Source: Terriglobia bacterium (GTDB lineage Bacteria; Acidobacteriota; Terriglobia; UBA7540). Taken from it: a DNA stretch of 49,060 nt. Below, in pieces: positions 7,875-17,433 of the stretch. Made by a program: the position numbers and the translations under genes. The stretch covers positions 1 to 49,060 of the forward strand of contig DASTAW010000059.1 of assembly GCA_035712365.1 (NCBI GenBank). Direction: 5' to 3'. The notes under the pieces are model-generated. The model had not been told where the DNA came from, ran no database searches, and saw nothing but the letters and a program-made list of their open reading frames with translations. The first letter of the stretch is position 1; each line of letters starts with the position of its first letter.

Positions 7875-9188
7875 ATGAAACTCTCACGGCTTACCGTGGG
7901 GCCAATGGTGGTCTTCTTCACAATTGTAACGAACTGTTTCTGGTTGAATGCCCAGCAGGCCCCTGGAACGGCAGGATCGACAATCGCGGCTGACGCTTCT
8001 GCGAAGATCGAGGAACTCCAGAAGGAACTGGATGCGCTCAAAGCCCAAATTGATCAATTGAAGAAAGCCCGGGAAAAGAATGAGGCGCCGGCAGCCGATC
8101 CGGGATCTGCGGTGGTGACGCCAGTGCCAGCCGCGACCGCCCGGAAGCCAGGCTTGGCGGAAACCCTCTTTGATTCCACTACGATCAGCGGTTCTGTTGA
8201 TGGGTACTACGGACTTGATTTTGAACACCCGGCAAGTCGTCAGGCGGGGCTGAGAGTCTTTGACAATTACACCAACCAATTCTCGTTGAACCTTGCTGAA
8301 CTTGTTGTCAAAAGAAGCCCGGACAAGAACACCCGGTTGGGTTACAACCTGACCTTAGGATTCGGAAATGCCATGCACGTGGTTAACGCATTGGAGCCGG
8401 GAGGAGAATCGTTTGCTCAAAATGTGAAGGAAGCATATCTTTCGTACCTTGCGCCAATTGGCAAGGGAGTTCAAATCGACTTCGGGAAATTTGTAACTCC
8501 AGCAGGTGCAGAAGTGATCGAATCCGCTCCCGGCTGGAATTACAGCCGGGGCATCCTGTTCGGTTTTGCCATCCCGTTCTACCACTTTGGACTTCGAGCT
8601 GCATACTCCTTCAGCCCCAAGGTCGCGCTGACGGGTTATCTGGTCAACGGCTGGAACAATATTGTTGCTGTCAACACTGGAAAGACCTACGGGTTCAGCC
8701 TGGCATTGGCGCCCAGCTCCAAGGTGAGCATCACTCAAAATTATCTGGGCGGGCCCCAAACGCCAAACACCAATGCACATTGGCGGCATCTGTCGGACAC
8801 GGTGGTTCAGTTCAACGTAACCCCCAAATTCTCCCTGCTGGAAAACTTTGACTACGGAGCCGGGGACATGATCCCAGGAGTAAATTCGGTGAAGTGGACC
8901 GGGATCGCAACCTACGCGCGATACGCGTTCAATGACAGGAACGCATTTGCCGCCCGGTACGAATACTACGACGATCAAAACGGCTTCACCACCGGGACCG
9001 TCCAGCACATCCAGGAATACACCCTAACTCTGGAACGCACTTTCGCTCATGGGCTGATCAGCCGCCTGGAATTCCGGCGCGACATGTCGGATGTCCCATT
9101 CTTTCGGCGCAGCGTGGACCTGACGAAGAACCAAAACACCATGGAATTAGGTCTCATCTACGTCTTTGATATTCATGGGGCCAGGTAA
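7875..9188 (+). CDS. Outer-membrane beta-barrel porin (BBP2 type)
   Basis: A 437-residue exported protein. Start chosen at ATG 7875, preceded by AAGGAAGG. A signal peptide (MKLSRLTVGP..., cleavage probably after NAQ) is followed by a coiled coil at about residues 38-65 (KIEELQKELDALKAQIDQLK), a Pro/Ala linker and a barrel of alternating amphipathic strands from about residue 95 to the end. The pattern, including GYYGLDFEHP and FGKFVTPAGAEVIES, fits the putative beta-barrel porin-2 family. The coiled coil probably trimerises or spans towards peptidoglycan. It lies 119 bases before the ammonium transporter, so it may admit ammonium or small nitrogen compounds (inference). The protein ends VFDIHGAR, not the usual terminal aromatic. 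Confidence 0.82.
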   Translation: MKLSRLTVGPMVVFFTIVTNCFWLNAQQAPGTAGSTIAADASAKIEELQKELDALKAQIDQLKKAREKNEAPAADPGSAVVTPVPAATARKPGLAETLFDSTTISGSVDGYYGLDFEHPASRQAGLRVFDNYTNQFSLNLAELVVKRSPDKNTRLGYNLTLGFGNAMHVVNALEPGGESFAQNVKEAYLSYLAPIGKGVQIDFGKFVTPAGAEVIESAPGWNYSRGILFGFAIPFYHFGLRAAYSFSPKVALTGYLVNGWNNIVAVNTGKTYGFSLALAPSSKVSITQNYLGGPQTPNTNAHWRHLSDTVVQFNVTPKFSLLENFDYGAGDMIPGVNSVKWTGIATYARYAFNDRNAFAARYEYYDDQNGFTTGTVQHIQEYTLTLERTFAHGLISRLEFRRDMSDVPFFRRSVDLTKNQNTMELGLIYVFDIHGAR

Positions 9189-9307
9189 GTGTCAGACATG
9201 GCGTGTTGAAGAATGAAATTCAAGAGCGATTGCACATTTCACATTCAGGGCGAACCCGAACCATATTGATGCCCATTGTATTCTTTTCGTCGAAAGGAGA
9301 AAAACTG

Positions 9308-10948
9308 ATGTCCGCCACTCTGAGAGAAGGCCCACAGCTTTCAATGTCAGAAAAACTCTCGCGACTGCGGAAGCGGTTGCGCGACCCTGAATGGCGCCAG
9401 TACGGGAAGATTTTGCTGGGCGGCAAGGCATTGGGAGTGGGACTCGTGATCCTCGTTGTGATGATTGGCGCCGGGAAATTTTTCACCAGCGCATACGCCG
9501 CTGACACGCCGGTAAAAGCAGGCGACGTGATTAACCCGGTGAACACTGCATGGACCCTCATCGCGGCGTTCCTGGTTTTCGGTATGCAAGTCGGCTTCAC
9601 GATGCTTGAAGCCGGTTTCTGCCGCAGCCGCGAAACCGTTAACGTGCTCGTCGAATGCGTGGTAGATACTTGCCTCTGCGGCATCCTGTTCTACGCCGTA
9701 GGTTTCGCATTTATGTTCAGCCACGGCAATGGGTTCATCGGCTATCACTGGTTTTTTCTGCAGAACGCGCCCGCTACCTACGAAAGCACCGGTGTGGCAT
9801 TTTTAGCGGTTTGGATATTCCAATTCGCATTTGCCGACACGTGTTCGACCATAACCTCCGGTGCGATGATTGGGAGGACCGGATTCGTCGGCGATCTTCT
9901 CTACAGCATCTGCGTCACGGGGTTTATTTACCCGATCATTGGACACTGGGCGTGGGGCCCCGACGGATGGCTGGCGACTATGGGAAGCTCCGGACATTTC
10001 TTCTCAGCCTTGGGGACGGGCTTCCATGATTTTGCGGGGTCGACAGTCGTCCATACGATAGGTGGATTCATCGCGTTGGCGGGCGCCATCGTTTTGGGTC
10101 CGCGCCTCGGACGGAAATTCAAACGCGACGGCGGCGCTCCGATGCTTCCCCATGATTTGACCATCGCCGTCACTGGCGGACTGATTCTGTGGTTCGGCTG
10201 GTACGGCTTCAACCCGGGAAGTACTCTATCCGCCATGGACTTTGAAGGCATCGGCCGGGTTGCAGCAAACACGACCCTGGCCGCGTGCGCTGCCGGCCTT
10301 ACGTCCATCCTTTACGGCTATCTTAGGAACCAAAAATGGGATGCGGGCTATACCACGAACGGATTTCTGGCCGGACTCGTTGCAATTACCTGTCCCTGTT
10401 ATTGGGTCAGCCCGACGGGCTCAATATTGCTGGGCGGAATCGCCGGAGTACTGGTCATTCTGGGAGTTGACTTGCTCGAATGGCTGCGAATCGACGATCC
10501 CATCGGCGCAGTTCCCGTCCATGGTCTTTGCGGTATTTGGGGAACCTTATCGCTCGGACTTTTTGCCTGTGGCAGTTATGGAGCCCCCGGACCTCTTGCC
10601 GCCGATAACTCTGCTCCTCTAAAGGGACTGTTTTACGGGGGCGGAACCCATTTGCTGGTTGCGCAAGCGATCGGTAGCGCAATCGTCACATCGGCGACAT
10701 TTGCAATCGCCATGGCCGTTATGCTGGCTGTGAACGCAACCGGAACCCTTCGACTTTCACCAGAGGCGGAACTCTACGGTATGGATCTGCATGAACACGG
10801 GATCTCAGCTTACCCAGAGTATCAGATTTCACCGTTCGCCGCGCCGACTGGGCTGGCTGTCCAAACTGATGCCGCCACCAAAGCCTCGGGTCTTTCAGCC
10901 AAATCGCTGGCTCGTGCCAGTGTCTCCCCTGAGGAATTAACACCCTGA
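9308..10948 (+). CDS. amt: Ammonium transporter
   Basis: A 546-residue Amt/MEP/Rh family channel for NH4+/NH3 in the inner membrane. Start at ATG 9308, seven bases after AAAGGAG (9294-9300). Residues 40-65 form an extra N-terminal hydrophobic segment ending SAYAA, probably a cleaved signal. The core starts at NTAWTLIAAFLVF. Family residues are present: Asp241 and His249 in HDFAGSTVVHT (matching Asp160 and His168 of E. coli AmtB), the second pore histidine in PVHGLCGIWG, and FQFAFAD for the phenylalanine gate. The cytoplasmic tail of about 80 residues is longer than usual. The P-II gene follows, the classic amtB-glnK pairing in which GlnK plugs the channel when nitrogen is plentiful. Confidence 0.95.
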   Translation: MSATLREGPQLSMSEKLSRLRKRLRDPEWRQYGKILLGGKALGVGLVILVVMIGAGKFFTSAYAADTPVKAGDVINPVNTAWTLIAAFLVFGMQVGFTMLEAGFCRSRETVNVLVECVVDTCLCGILFYAVGFAFMFSHGNGFIGYHWFFLQNAPATYESTGVAFLAVWIFQFAFADTCSTITSGAMIGRTGFVGDLLYSICVTGFIYPIIGHWAWGPDGWLATMGSSGHFFSALGTGFHDFAGSTVVHTIGGFIALAGAIVLGPRLGRKFKRDGGAPMLPHDLTIAVTGGLILWFGWYGFNPGSTLSAMDFEGIGRVAANTTLAACAAGLTSILYGYLRNQKWDAGYTTNGFLAGLVAITCPCYWVSPTGSILLGGIAGVLVILGVDLLEWLRIDDPIGAVPVHGLCGIWGTLSLGLFACGSYGAPGPLAADNSAPLKGLFYGGGTHLLVAQAIGSAIVTSATFAIAMAVMLAVNATGTLRLSPEAELYGMDLHEHGISAYPEYQISPFAAPTGLAVQTDAATKASGLSAKSLARASVSPEELTP

Positions 10949-11124
10949 CGCCGAGATCCATAGGGCAGGCCGGAAACTCGGCGAGGTCTTCCAACAAAGG
11001 CGAGGTCGACAAAACTTGAGCCACAGGCGCATCGTTGGCAGTACCCTATGACGCGACAGAAGTTACGGGCGATACGGAATCACGCGAGCCCAGGTGATAT
11101 CCGCGCTGCAAAAGGAGAACGATG

Positions 11125-11463
11125 ATGACGAAGGTCGAAGCGATAATTCAGCCTGCCAGATTCGAGTCTGTCAAACAGGCGTTGATTGAGATTGGCATAG
11201 AGGGAATGACGGCCTCGGAGGTGCGCGGCCACGGCCGGCAGAAAGGCCATACGGAAATGTATCGCGGTCACGAATACAGGTCCGATATGTTGCCGAAAAT
11301 AAAATTCGAGATTGTGATAGACGATAAGAGCGTGGATGCCGTACTGGATGCCATCATTGAGAATGCTTCCACCGGGAAAATCGGCGATGGCAAAATTTTC
11401 CTTTCCAAGATCGACGATGTCATCCGGATCCGCAGTCGAGAGCGCGGGGTCGCAGCTCTATAG
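11125..11463 (+). CDS. glnK: P-II family nitrogen regulatory protein
   Basis: A 112-residue P-II protein of standard length. The T-loop GRQKGHTEMYRGHEY ends in Tyr51, the uridylylation site; the B-loop TGKIGDGKIF binds ATP/2-oxoglutarate; and VIRIRSRERG is the C-terminal signature. Two in-frame ATGs (11122, 11125) follow AAAGGAG; the second gives the canonical MTKVEA start and better spacing. As a trimer it senses 2-oxoglutarate and ATP/ADP and gates the ammonium transporter encoded 176 bases upstream. The gap holds a 7-bp inverted repeat (10949-10955/10977-10983) without a T-run. Naming it glnK rather than glnB rests on its place next to amt. Convergent with the P-type ATPase. Confidence 0.93.
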   Translation: MTKVEAIIQPARFESVKQALIEIGIEGMTASEVRGHGRQKGHTEMYRGHEYRSDMLPKIKFEIVIDDKSVDAVLDAIIENASTGKIGDGKIFLSKIDDVIRIRSRERGVAAL

Positions 11464-11481
11464 CCTGGATCGGCTGAGGAT

Positions 11482-14208
11482 TCACGGAGCTATCGACTGC
11501 CGGCGCGTCACCCACTTCTCTAGCTCAACGGCGGCGAGGACTATCGAGCTAACCGCGGCTGTCAGCAGTAGATCTGGTACCGGCAGGGCGACCGTTTTGA
11601 AAATCGGTTGGAGGAACGGCACATAGATCAGGGCAAGCTGCAAGACTACCGTCAGCCCTACCGCGCCCAGGAGCGGCAGGTTGGATTTCAGCCCGATTTC
11701 AAAAACAGACCAGCGCTCTGACCGGATGGCCATAACGTGCGCCATTTGCGAGAGCGTGAGGGTCGTGAATACCATGGTCTGCCAGGCGGGATCATGGGCC
11801 TTCCAGTACTCGTAGCCGACAGCGAGAGAAAGGATCCCCATCAGCACTCCCACCCAGAGAGTGTGCCTTCCCAGGCCGCGCGCGAACATGCTCTCCTGCG
11901 GCGGTCGCGGCGGGCGCCGCATCACATCGGACTCTGCCGGTTCCACGCCGAGGGCAAGGGCTGGCAGGCCGTCCGTCACGAGGTTCATCCACAGTATCTG
12001 GAGCGGAAGCAGAGGCAGGGGCATTCCCAGGAATGGGGATGCCAGCATCAGCCAGATTTCGCCCGAGTTCGTTGCCAGGATGTAACGGATGAATTTGCGG
12101 ATGTTGTCATAGATCACCCGGCCTTCTTCTACAGCAGCGACAATGCTGGCAAAGTTGTCATCCAGCAACACCATGTCAGCAGCTTCCTTTGAAACGTCTG
12201 TCCCCGTTATTCCCATGGCGATGCCGATGTCGGCTTTCTTCAGCGCCGGAGCATCGTTCACGCCATCACCGGTCATCGCGACGATATGGCCGCGCCGGTG
12301 AAGGCCCTCCACGATCTGCAGCTTGTGCTCCGGAGAAACCCTTGCGTAAACCGCGGCGGATTCCGTCAGTTGCGCAAGTTCCGCGGGCGAGGTCCGCTCG
12401 AGTTGCGTGCCTGTCACGACCGTCCCGCCATCGGAGATTCCAAGCTGGCTGGCGATATAGCGGGCGGTCAGAGGGTGGTCGCCGGTGATCATCATTGGCC
12501 GGATGCCGGCCGCCTTACAGGTGCTGACCGCAGCCGCGGCTTCCTGCCGGGGCGGATCAATCATTCCAATCATGCCAACAAAGGTGAGATTGCGTTCCAC
12601 ATCTTCCACATCGCCTTTGGGCGGGGCAGCAGCCAGGCAGCGATAGGCCACGCCGAGCACGCGCATCCCGTTGGCCGCCAGGTTGTCGTTCTCAGCAGAG
12701 AGCCGGTCACGCCAGGCGCCGTTCAAAGGCTCTTGCTGGTCGCTGAGCCAGACGGTATCCGAAAGGCCCAGGAGAACATCAACCGCTCCCTTGGTGAAGG
12801 CGATATAGAAGGCAGGCCTCATGTGGCAGGCCTGGTGAACTGCCGGAGGGAGGTCCGCGCGATCGGAATCGTAACGGTGGACTGTTGTCATTCGTTTGCG
12901 TTCAGACGTGAAGGGGGCTTCGGCAATTCTCGGCAGTGAGAGATCCAACTCCGGCTTCAGGAGACCTGTCCGGGCTGCCGCCACAACCAGAGCGGTTTCG
13001 GTAGGATCACCCAGAGGGCCAGACTGCTTCGAACTGCCGTCGGTTGACCGCATCACGGCGTCATTACATAACGCGGCTCCTGCGAGCATCAGGTCGAATC
13101 CAGGCTGCCTGAGTTCAGGAAACTCCTTGCGGTAGTCGTCCGAGCCGCGGTTTTGCAATTCTACCCTGTGATCGGCAAGCTGGAAAGAGGTCGCAGCCAT
13201 CCGGTTTTCGGTCAACGTTCCGGTCTTGTCCGAACAGATCACCGTAACGGATCCCAGGGCTTCGACAGCAGAAAGCTTGCGGATCAAAATCCTGCGCTTC
13301 AGCATGCGCTGGGCGCCCAGTGTCAAAGCGATGGTCATGATGGCTGGCAGACCCTCCGGCACGGCAGCAACAGCAATGCTGACGGCAGTCAGAAAAAGGA
13401 CCTTCAGGTCTTCACCCCGAAGCCAGCCAAGGGCGAAGATCAGAAGGACGATTAATAACGCCGCCGCAGCCAGGATCTTTCCGAGCTGCACTAGACGCTT
13501 TTGCAGCGGCGTGGCTTCCTGCCGCACGGCCTGGATCATGCCGGCGATCCGCCCCAATTCCGTCCGCATGCCGGTTTCCGCAACAAGAGCTTCTCCTCGC
13601 CCTGAGGTTACGTGGGTCCCCAGGTAAACCATGTTGTGGCGGTCAGCGAGCGCCAGATCGGGTTGCAGAAGCGCCGCGCTTGTTTTCCCGACGGGCAGTG
13701 ACTCGCCGGTCAGAGCGGCTTCCTGAGTCTGGAGATTCGCGCTTTCTAGAACACGGCAATCAGCGGCAACAGAGTTACCCGCCTCGAGCAGGACGACGTC
13801 GCCGGGAACGAGTTCCTTGGCGGAGATCTCGCTAATTTCTCCGTCCCGCCGCACTTTCACTGTTGGTACGGCCAGCTTCTTCAGGGCCGCCATCGCCTTT
13901 TCCGCTCGATACTCCTGGGAAAAGCCGAGGACCGCGTTGAGGATCACGATGGCCCCGATGGCAATGGCATCATTGTAGTCGCCGAGTAGAGCGGAGACTA
14001 TGGCAGCGATGATCAGGATGACCACCATCAGTTCCTTCAACTGATCGAGGAAAATCAGCCAGGGGCCCCTGGCTCCGCTCTCTTCAAGTTCATTGCGGCC
14101 GAACTCGGAGAGCCGCCGTGTGGCTTCAACCCTGGTCAGACCGGTGACGGGATTACTCCCCAGTTCTTTTGCCGCGGACTGTGGATCGATCTGGTACCAA
14201 TTGGCCAT
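11482..14208 (-). CDS. Ca2+-type P-type ATPase (P2A)
   Basis: A 908-residue cation pump. In order: an N-terminal cation-ATPase domain, TGES at 167-170 (actuator), VPEGLP at 283-288 in M4, the phosphorylated Asp327 in DKTGTLT, the nucleotide-binding domain, [17 protein letters not shown], and six C-terminal membrane helices. Calcium-site residues of SERCA are kept: Glu in PEGL, Asn and Glu in NSGEIW (M5), and Asn, Thr, Asp in NLVTDG (M6). This supports Ca2+ export, though Mn2+ or Na+ pumps share much of the pattern. No clear ribosome site precedes the ATG. The gene is alone on its strand, convergent with glnK. Confidence 0.93.
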   Translation of the reverse strand: MANWYQIDPQSAAKELGSNPVTGLTRVEATRRLSEFGRNELEESGARGPWLIFLDQLKELMVVILIIAAIVSALLGDYNDAIAIGAIVILNAVLGFSQEYRAEKAMAALKKLAVPTVKVRRDGEISEISAKELVPGDVVLLEAGNSVAADCRVLESANLQTQEAALTGESLPVGKTSAALLQPDLALADRHNMVYLGTHVTSGRGEALVAETGMRTELGRIAGMIQAVRQEATPLQKRLVQLGKILAAAALLIVLLIFALGWLRGEDLKVLFLTAVSIAVAAVPEGLPAIMTIALTLGAQRMLKRRILIRKLSAVEALGSVTVICSDKTGTLTENRMAATSFQLADHRVELQNRGSDDYRKEFPELRQPGFDLMLAGAALCNDAVMRSTDGSSKQSGPLGDPTETALVVAAARTGLLKPELDLSLPRIAEAPFTSERKRMTTVHRYDSDRADLPPAVHQACHMRPAFYIAFTKGAVDVLLGLSDTVWLSDQQEPLNGAWRDRLSAENDNLAANGMRVLGVAYRCLAAAPPKGDVEDVERNLTFVGMIGMIDPPRQEAAAAVSTCKAAGIRPMMITGDHPLTARYIASQLGISDGGTVVTGTQLERTSPAELAQLTESAAVYARVSPEHKLQIVEGLHRRGHIVAMTGDGVNDAPALKKADIGIAMGITGTDVSKEAADMVLLDDNFASIVAAVEEGRVIYDNIRKFIRYILATNSGEIWLMLASPFLGMPLPLLPLQILWMNLVTDGLPALALGVEPAESDVMRRPPRPPQESMFARGLGRHTLWVGVLMGILSLAVGYEYWKAHDPAWQTMVFTTLTLSQMAHVMAIRSERWSVFEIGLKSNLPLLGAVGLTVVLQLALIYVPFLQPIFKTVALPVPDLLLTAAVSSIVLAAVELEKWVTRRQSIAP

Positions 14209-14400
14209 GGAAATAGCGGGCTGTGAAGGATCCGCTGCAGCAGATGGCGAAATCTAGGCCCTGGTGTCTATCCTCGGTTGAGAATACACGAGAAGGAGAG
14301 GGATGCAAAGTTGCACCTCGACGAATCTTCCATCTCTCCCGATTTCCGCGGTCCGCGCGAGAACGGTGTTTATCGTAACCTACAGACTAATAAGCGCTAA
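14209..14400. other. Upstream region of the P-type ATPase
   Basis: About 190 bases of divergent spacer between the minus-strand ATPase and the candidate plus-strand RNA. I looked on the minus strand for a yybP-ykoY manganese riboswitch, which often precedes such pumps, and did not find its conserved loops. No gene is seen. Confidence 0.4.
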
Positions 14401-14610
14401 ATCCCAAGGAACAAAGCAGTTCAATTCGGGACTTGATTCCTGCCCGAGACGGTGGTACTTATGGTTACATGGACAGGCAAAGTCCACCGGAAGTAACCGT
14501 TTCCTGATCACACCGCTCTTGCGGTGCGGACCGACCCAGCGGCTAATCACTGGGCGACGGTCAGAGAGGAACCATGGGGGGAGCCACACGGCTCCCCCAT
14601 TTGCTTTTTC
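14400..14610 (+). ncRNA. Candidate structured non-coding RNA
   Basis: A stretch without a plausible reading frame forms a series of hairpins ending in a strong intrinsic terminator. Seen in sequence: CGGG/CCCG around 14427-14445; ACGG-TGG-TACTT at 14450-14460 with AAGTAACCGT at 14491-14500, enclosing GGAC/GTCC; CACCGC-TCTT-GCGGTG at about 14510-14526; GACCG/CGGTC enclosing CCCAG/CTGGG at about 14529-14562; then the terminator. I compared it by eye with 6S RNA, tmRNA, SRP RNA, RNase P and c-di-GMP riboswitches and saw no match. The 5' end is a guess; no good promoter is visible. Alternatively it is the 3' part of an unrecognised small transcript or a repeat-rich spacer. Confidence 0.4.
14574..14610 (+). 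terminator. Rho-independent terminator
   Basis: ATGGGGGGAGCC and GGCTCCCCCAT form an 11-bp stem with one bulged G and an ACAC loop, followed by TTGCTTTTTC. No plus-strand protein gene lies within 3 kb upstream (glnK is separated by the opposite-strand ATPase), so it implies an unannotated plus-strand transcript, here proposed as a non-coding RNA. Confidence 0.75.
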
Positions 14611-14918
14611 TCGCGCGCGGAGGGCCTGCAGTTTCTCAATCGGAACCCATCAGTTAGCACCGGTCCAGCAGGATGTGGTTAGGGGTGGGGGGCGGCGAAA
14701 CCGCCGTCTGGCGTGCGCCCAAAGTCCCAGGCGAGATGCTTGCTGGCTTCAGAAGTTCGCAATTTTTGGAGTTGGTCTGCCATCCCTATTCCCCAGTACA
14801 ACATCCAAGCGAGAGTGAACCAAGCCGCCAGCATGGGTTGCCAAAAAGGCATTGTCGAACCTACTATTGAAGCTTGCCTGATTCTGCAACACAGAGGGAG
14901 GGGGTTAATAAGGTCGAT

Positions 14919-17375
14919 TTGAGGACTATTGTTTATTTTGCTCTGCTGTTGCTGGCCAGTTCGTGCCGATGTCTTGCTATTAGTCCCGGCACATGCTCTG
15001 CCGGCACTCCCGTCACTCAGTTCCGCCTGATGCTGGTCCCGGAGCATGGCCAGCCTCCGCTTCCAATCAATTCGGTCAACGAGGTGCTGCGCGGTGAGAA
15101 GCTGAAATACGAACCGCCATCCGCCGATCAGAAAAGTGCGCCCAGAGGAAAGATCACCGTTATCCTTGTTCCCGCATCGAGCGGCCCATCCAGCAAGATT
15201 GAAGTCCTCGATCCCAAACCCGCGAATGCGGTTCAGGAATGGAACGTACCAGCCCGCGCGTCCATTGTTGGCGTGGTTTATGGACCTCATGGGCTTGATG
15301 TCAAGAAGTTCAATTCTCTCATCGAGCACAACCAAAACCTGATACCGCAGCTTGCGGATTATGCTGAAAAGGCTGCGACGGTCGAAGCCCTGGTTCAGAC
15401 CCTTTCAAATTACGAGCAATCGCCGCCGGCCAGTCGCGATCTTGATGCCGTGCTTAAGGGATTTTCGTCGCAGTATGGAGTTTCGCTGCCCTCGATCAAT
15501 TCGACCGCTCCGGCAGACCAGCAAGCCTCACAGTTGCTGCACGCCGTCGTTCCGGTGCTTTCTTCGTACGATCCGCTGGCAGAACGGAAAAGTTCGGCGG
15601 CGCTCCAGCAGTCCGCGGGTGTCGCCGCCTGGGTAGCGGCCTTGTTCTGGGGCAGCACTCCCGTCGGGTTGGCGGCGGGCGGAGCCTCATTGCTGCAGAA
15701 TATGATGACCCTTATGTTTCCTGACACGGACTTCCGCGCCGCCTTCGCGCAGACCACAAGCTCGAAGAATTTGGAGCTTTGCACCACCCAGAAGCAGCCT
15801 GCCAAACGCATGCGGACGGCTTTCTTGTGGGTGCGGCGGGTCCCCAACTCCGGCCCGCCGGCGGCAACGCTTCCTGCGACGGCGTACGTCCCGCTTGACT
15901 GGAAATCGGAGGTCCAAGTGACCTGTGCCACCCGGGTTCAACTGAGAGACCTCTCGCGCGCCCGCGAATGGCGGCTGGTTTCGGATGACCACCACTCCTC
16001 CGTCCCGGTCGATGTTACTGTGGGTTCTGCCGCCGACACCTTGACCTTGGACCTCTCGAAGGCAAGCCTTTCGCCGGGCAAATACAAGCTGGCTGCCCTC
16101 TGGGACTGGACGCCCTTTGATGTCGGCGGAACGCTGGAACTTCACAAGTTTGCCGATCTGTCTTCGGCAAAGGTTGAGCAGGAATCTGAAGACAACCTTG
16201 TGCACGGAAGCGGAACCGTTGCTGTCAAGCTGACCGGACCCGACTTCGAATTCGTGAACAAGCTGGCCCTGGTGCGGGCGGGCAGCCAGAACGCCACGGC
16301 GAAAGACCTGAGCTTCACGCTTGACAAGGGTAAACAGGGAGGCGAGCAGAAGGCCCTGCAGACGGAAGTTGACACTTCAACCCTTGAGCCGGGGCGGTAT
16401 CTGCTGATGCTGACTCAGTTGAACGGGGCGATCCAGGATGTGCCGCTCACCATCCATCCGCCGAACCCACAGCTTTTGGACTTGCCGCTACGCGCGAACC
16501 TGGGTGAAACGACGCAAACATTGACGCTTCAAGGCTCCGGCCTCGATCGTATTACCCGGATTACAAGCGATGGCGTCGAGTGGGCCCTTGCTCCGGAGCC
16601 AGAGGGCGAAATCAAACAGCGCAAAGCCACCCTCCATCTCGCTCCGAAAGTACACAAGGATGAACTTCTGAGTGCCAGCCTTTACGTTCGAGGAATTAGC
16701 AAGCCGCTGCCGGTTGCGGACATGGTTCACGTGGTGGGTCCGCGCCCGAGAATCACGGACGTGCGGGTCTCGTTCCCGAAGGACACCTACATCTCGCTGG
16801 AAAAGAATGAAATCCCAGCAGGCTCGGTGGTCAGCTTCGCCATCGAGACCGAACATATGGGGCCGAGCCCGGTTCTCGCCCTGGACTGCAGCAATGACAG
16901 CGATACCCGTCAGACGCTCACGTTACATCCCGGCGACAGGAATGGACCAGCCCAGCTTGATTTCGCTGGCAGCGGAGCCCTGTTTCTTTCAGTTGAACCC
17001 GGCGTGGTGGGCCAGTCGGGGTGCACGTTGGCCGCTACCGTAACGGACCAGACGACCGGCAGCTCAGATCCCTATGCACTTGGTCGCGTCACAAGGTTGC
17101 CGCAGATCACCAAATTCACCCTGAGCGATCAAAAAGTAGAAGACTCGCTTTATGCCGGGACGCTCACTGGGCAGGACCTGCAGATGATCGAAAAGACCGG
17201 GTGGGGTCCTGGAACAGGCTACCCGGTGCAGGGTATTCCTACTCCTGTTCCTGGAAGCGCCCAGTCCCAGACCCTCAAGATTGAAATGCCCTGGCCTCCG
17301 CCCAGCCCCCACGCCCCCATTTACATCTGGCTGAGAGGCGAAAATACAGGCAGATTGACCGAGGTGCAGTACTAG
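14919..17375 (+). CDS. Large secreted protein of unknown function
   Basis: An 818-residue protein I cannot assign to a family. The frame is open from a TTG at 14874; I chose the TTG at 14919 because it follows AAGG at close range and gives a short basic n-region (LRT) before the signal core IVYFALLLLASSC, cleaved probably after CLA. The N-terminal third is mixed helical with an Ala/Gly-rich hydrophobic segment near VAAWVAALFWGSTPVGLAAGG. The rest reads as repeated beta-sandwich units: TLTLDLSKASLSPGKYKLA, LQTEVDTSTLEPGRYLLML and LTLQGSGLDRITRI resemble Ig-like or IPT/TIG modules that state a maximum followed by G-rich turns. Probably periplasmic or outer-surface. No operon partners; the start is uncertain. 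Confidence 0.7.
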   Translation: MRTIVYFALLLLASSCRCLAISPGTCSAGTPVTQFRLMLVPEHGQPPLPINSVNEVLRGEKLKYEPPSADQKSAPRGKITVILVPASSGPSSKIEVLDPKPANAVQEWNVPARASIVGVVYGPHGLDVKKFNSLIEHNQNLIPQLADYAEKAATVEALVQTLSNYEQSPPASRDLDAVLKGFSSQYGVSLPSINSTAPADQQASQLLHAVVPVLSSYDPLAERKSSAALQQSAGVAAWVAALFWGSTPVGLAAGGASLLQNMMTLMFPDTDFRAAFAQTTSSKNLELCTTQKQPAKRMRTAFLWVRRVPNSGPPAATLPATAYVPLDWKSEVQVTCATRVQLRDLSRAREWRLVSDDHHSSVPVDVTVGSAADTLTLDLSKASLSPGKYKLAALWDWTPFDVGGTLELHKFADLSSAKVEQESEDNLVHGSGTVAVKLTGPDFEFVNKLALVRAGSQNATAKDLSFTLDKGKQGGEQKALQTEVDTSTLEPGRYLLMLTQLNGAIQDVPLTIHPPNPQLLDLPLRANLGETTQTLTLQGSGLDRITRITSDGVEWALAPEPEGEIKQRKATLHLAPKVHKDELLSASLYVRGISKPLPVADMVHVVGPRPRITDVRVSFPKDTYISLEKNEIPAGSVVSFAIETEHMGPSPVLALDCSNDSDTRQTLTLHPGDRNGPAQLDFAGSGALFLSVEPGVVGQSGCTLAATVTDQTTGSSDPYALGRVTRLPQITKFTLSDQKVEDSLYAGTLTGQDLQMIEKTGWGPGTGYPVQGIPTPVPGSAQSQTLKIEMPWPPPSPHAPIYIWLRGENTGRLTEVQY

Positions 17376-17433
17376 CTGCTTGTTTGGTGGGCGCCGAAGT
17401 GAGTTCTGCTCTCCGGAAAAATTGGTCCGGGCA

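Noticed and set aside
14209-14400. yybP-ykoY manganese riboswitch before the P-type ATPase
   Set aside because: The conserved loop sequences are absent on the minus strand.
14303-14818. 171-codon plus-strand frame
   Set aside because: It crosses the intrinsic terminator and several hairpins, has low-complexity composition and no recognisable domain.
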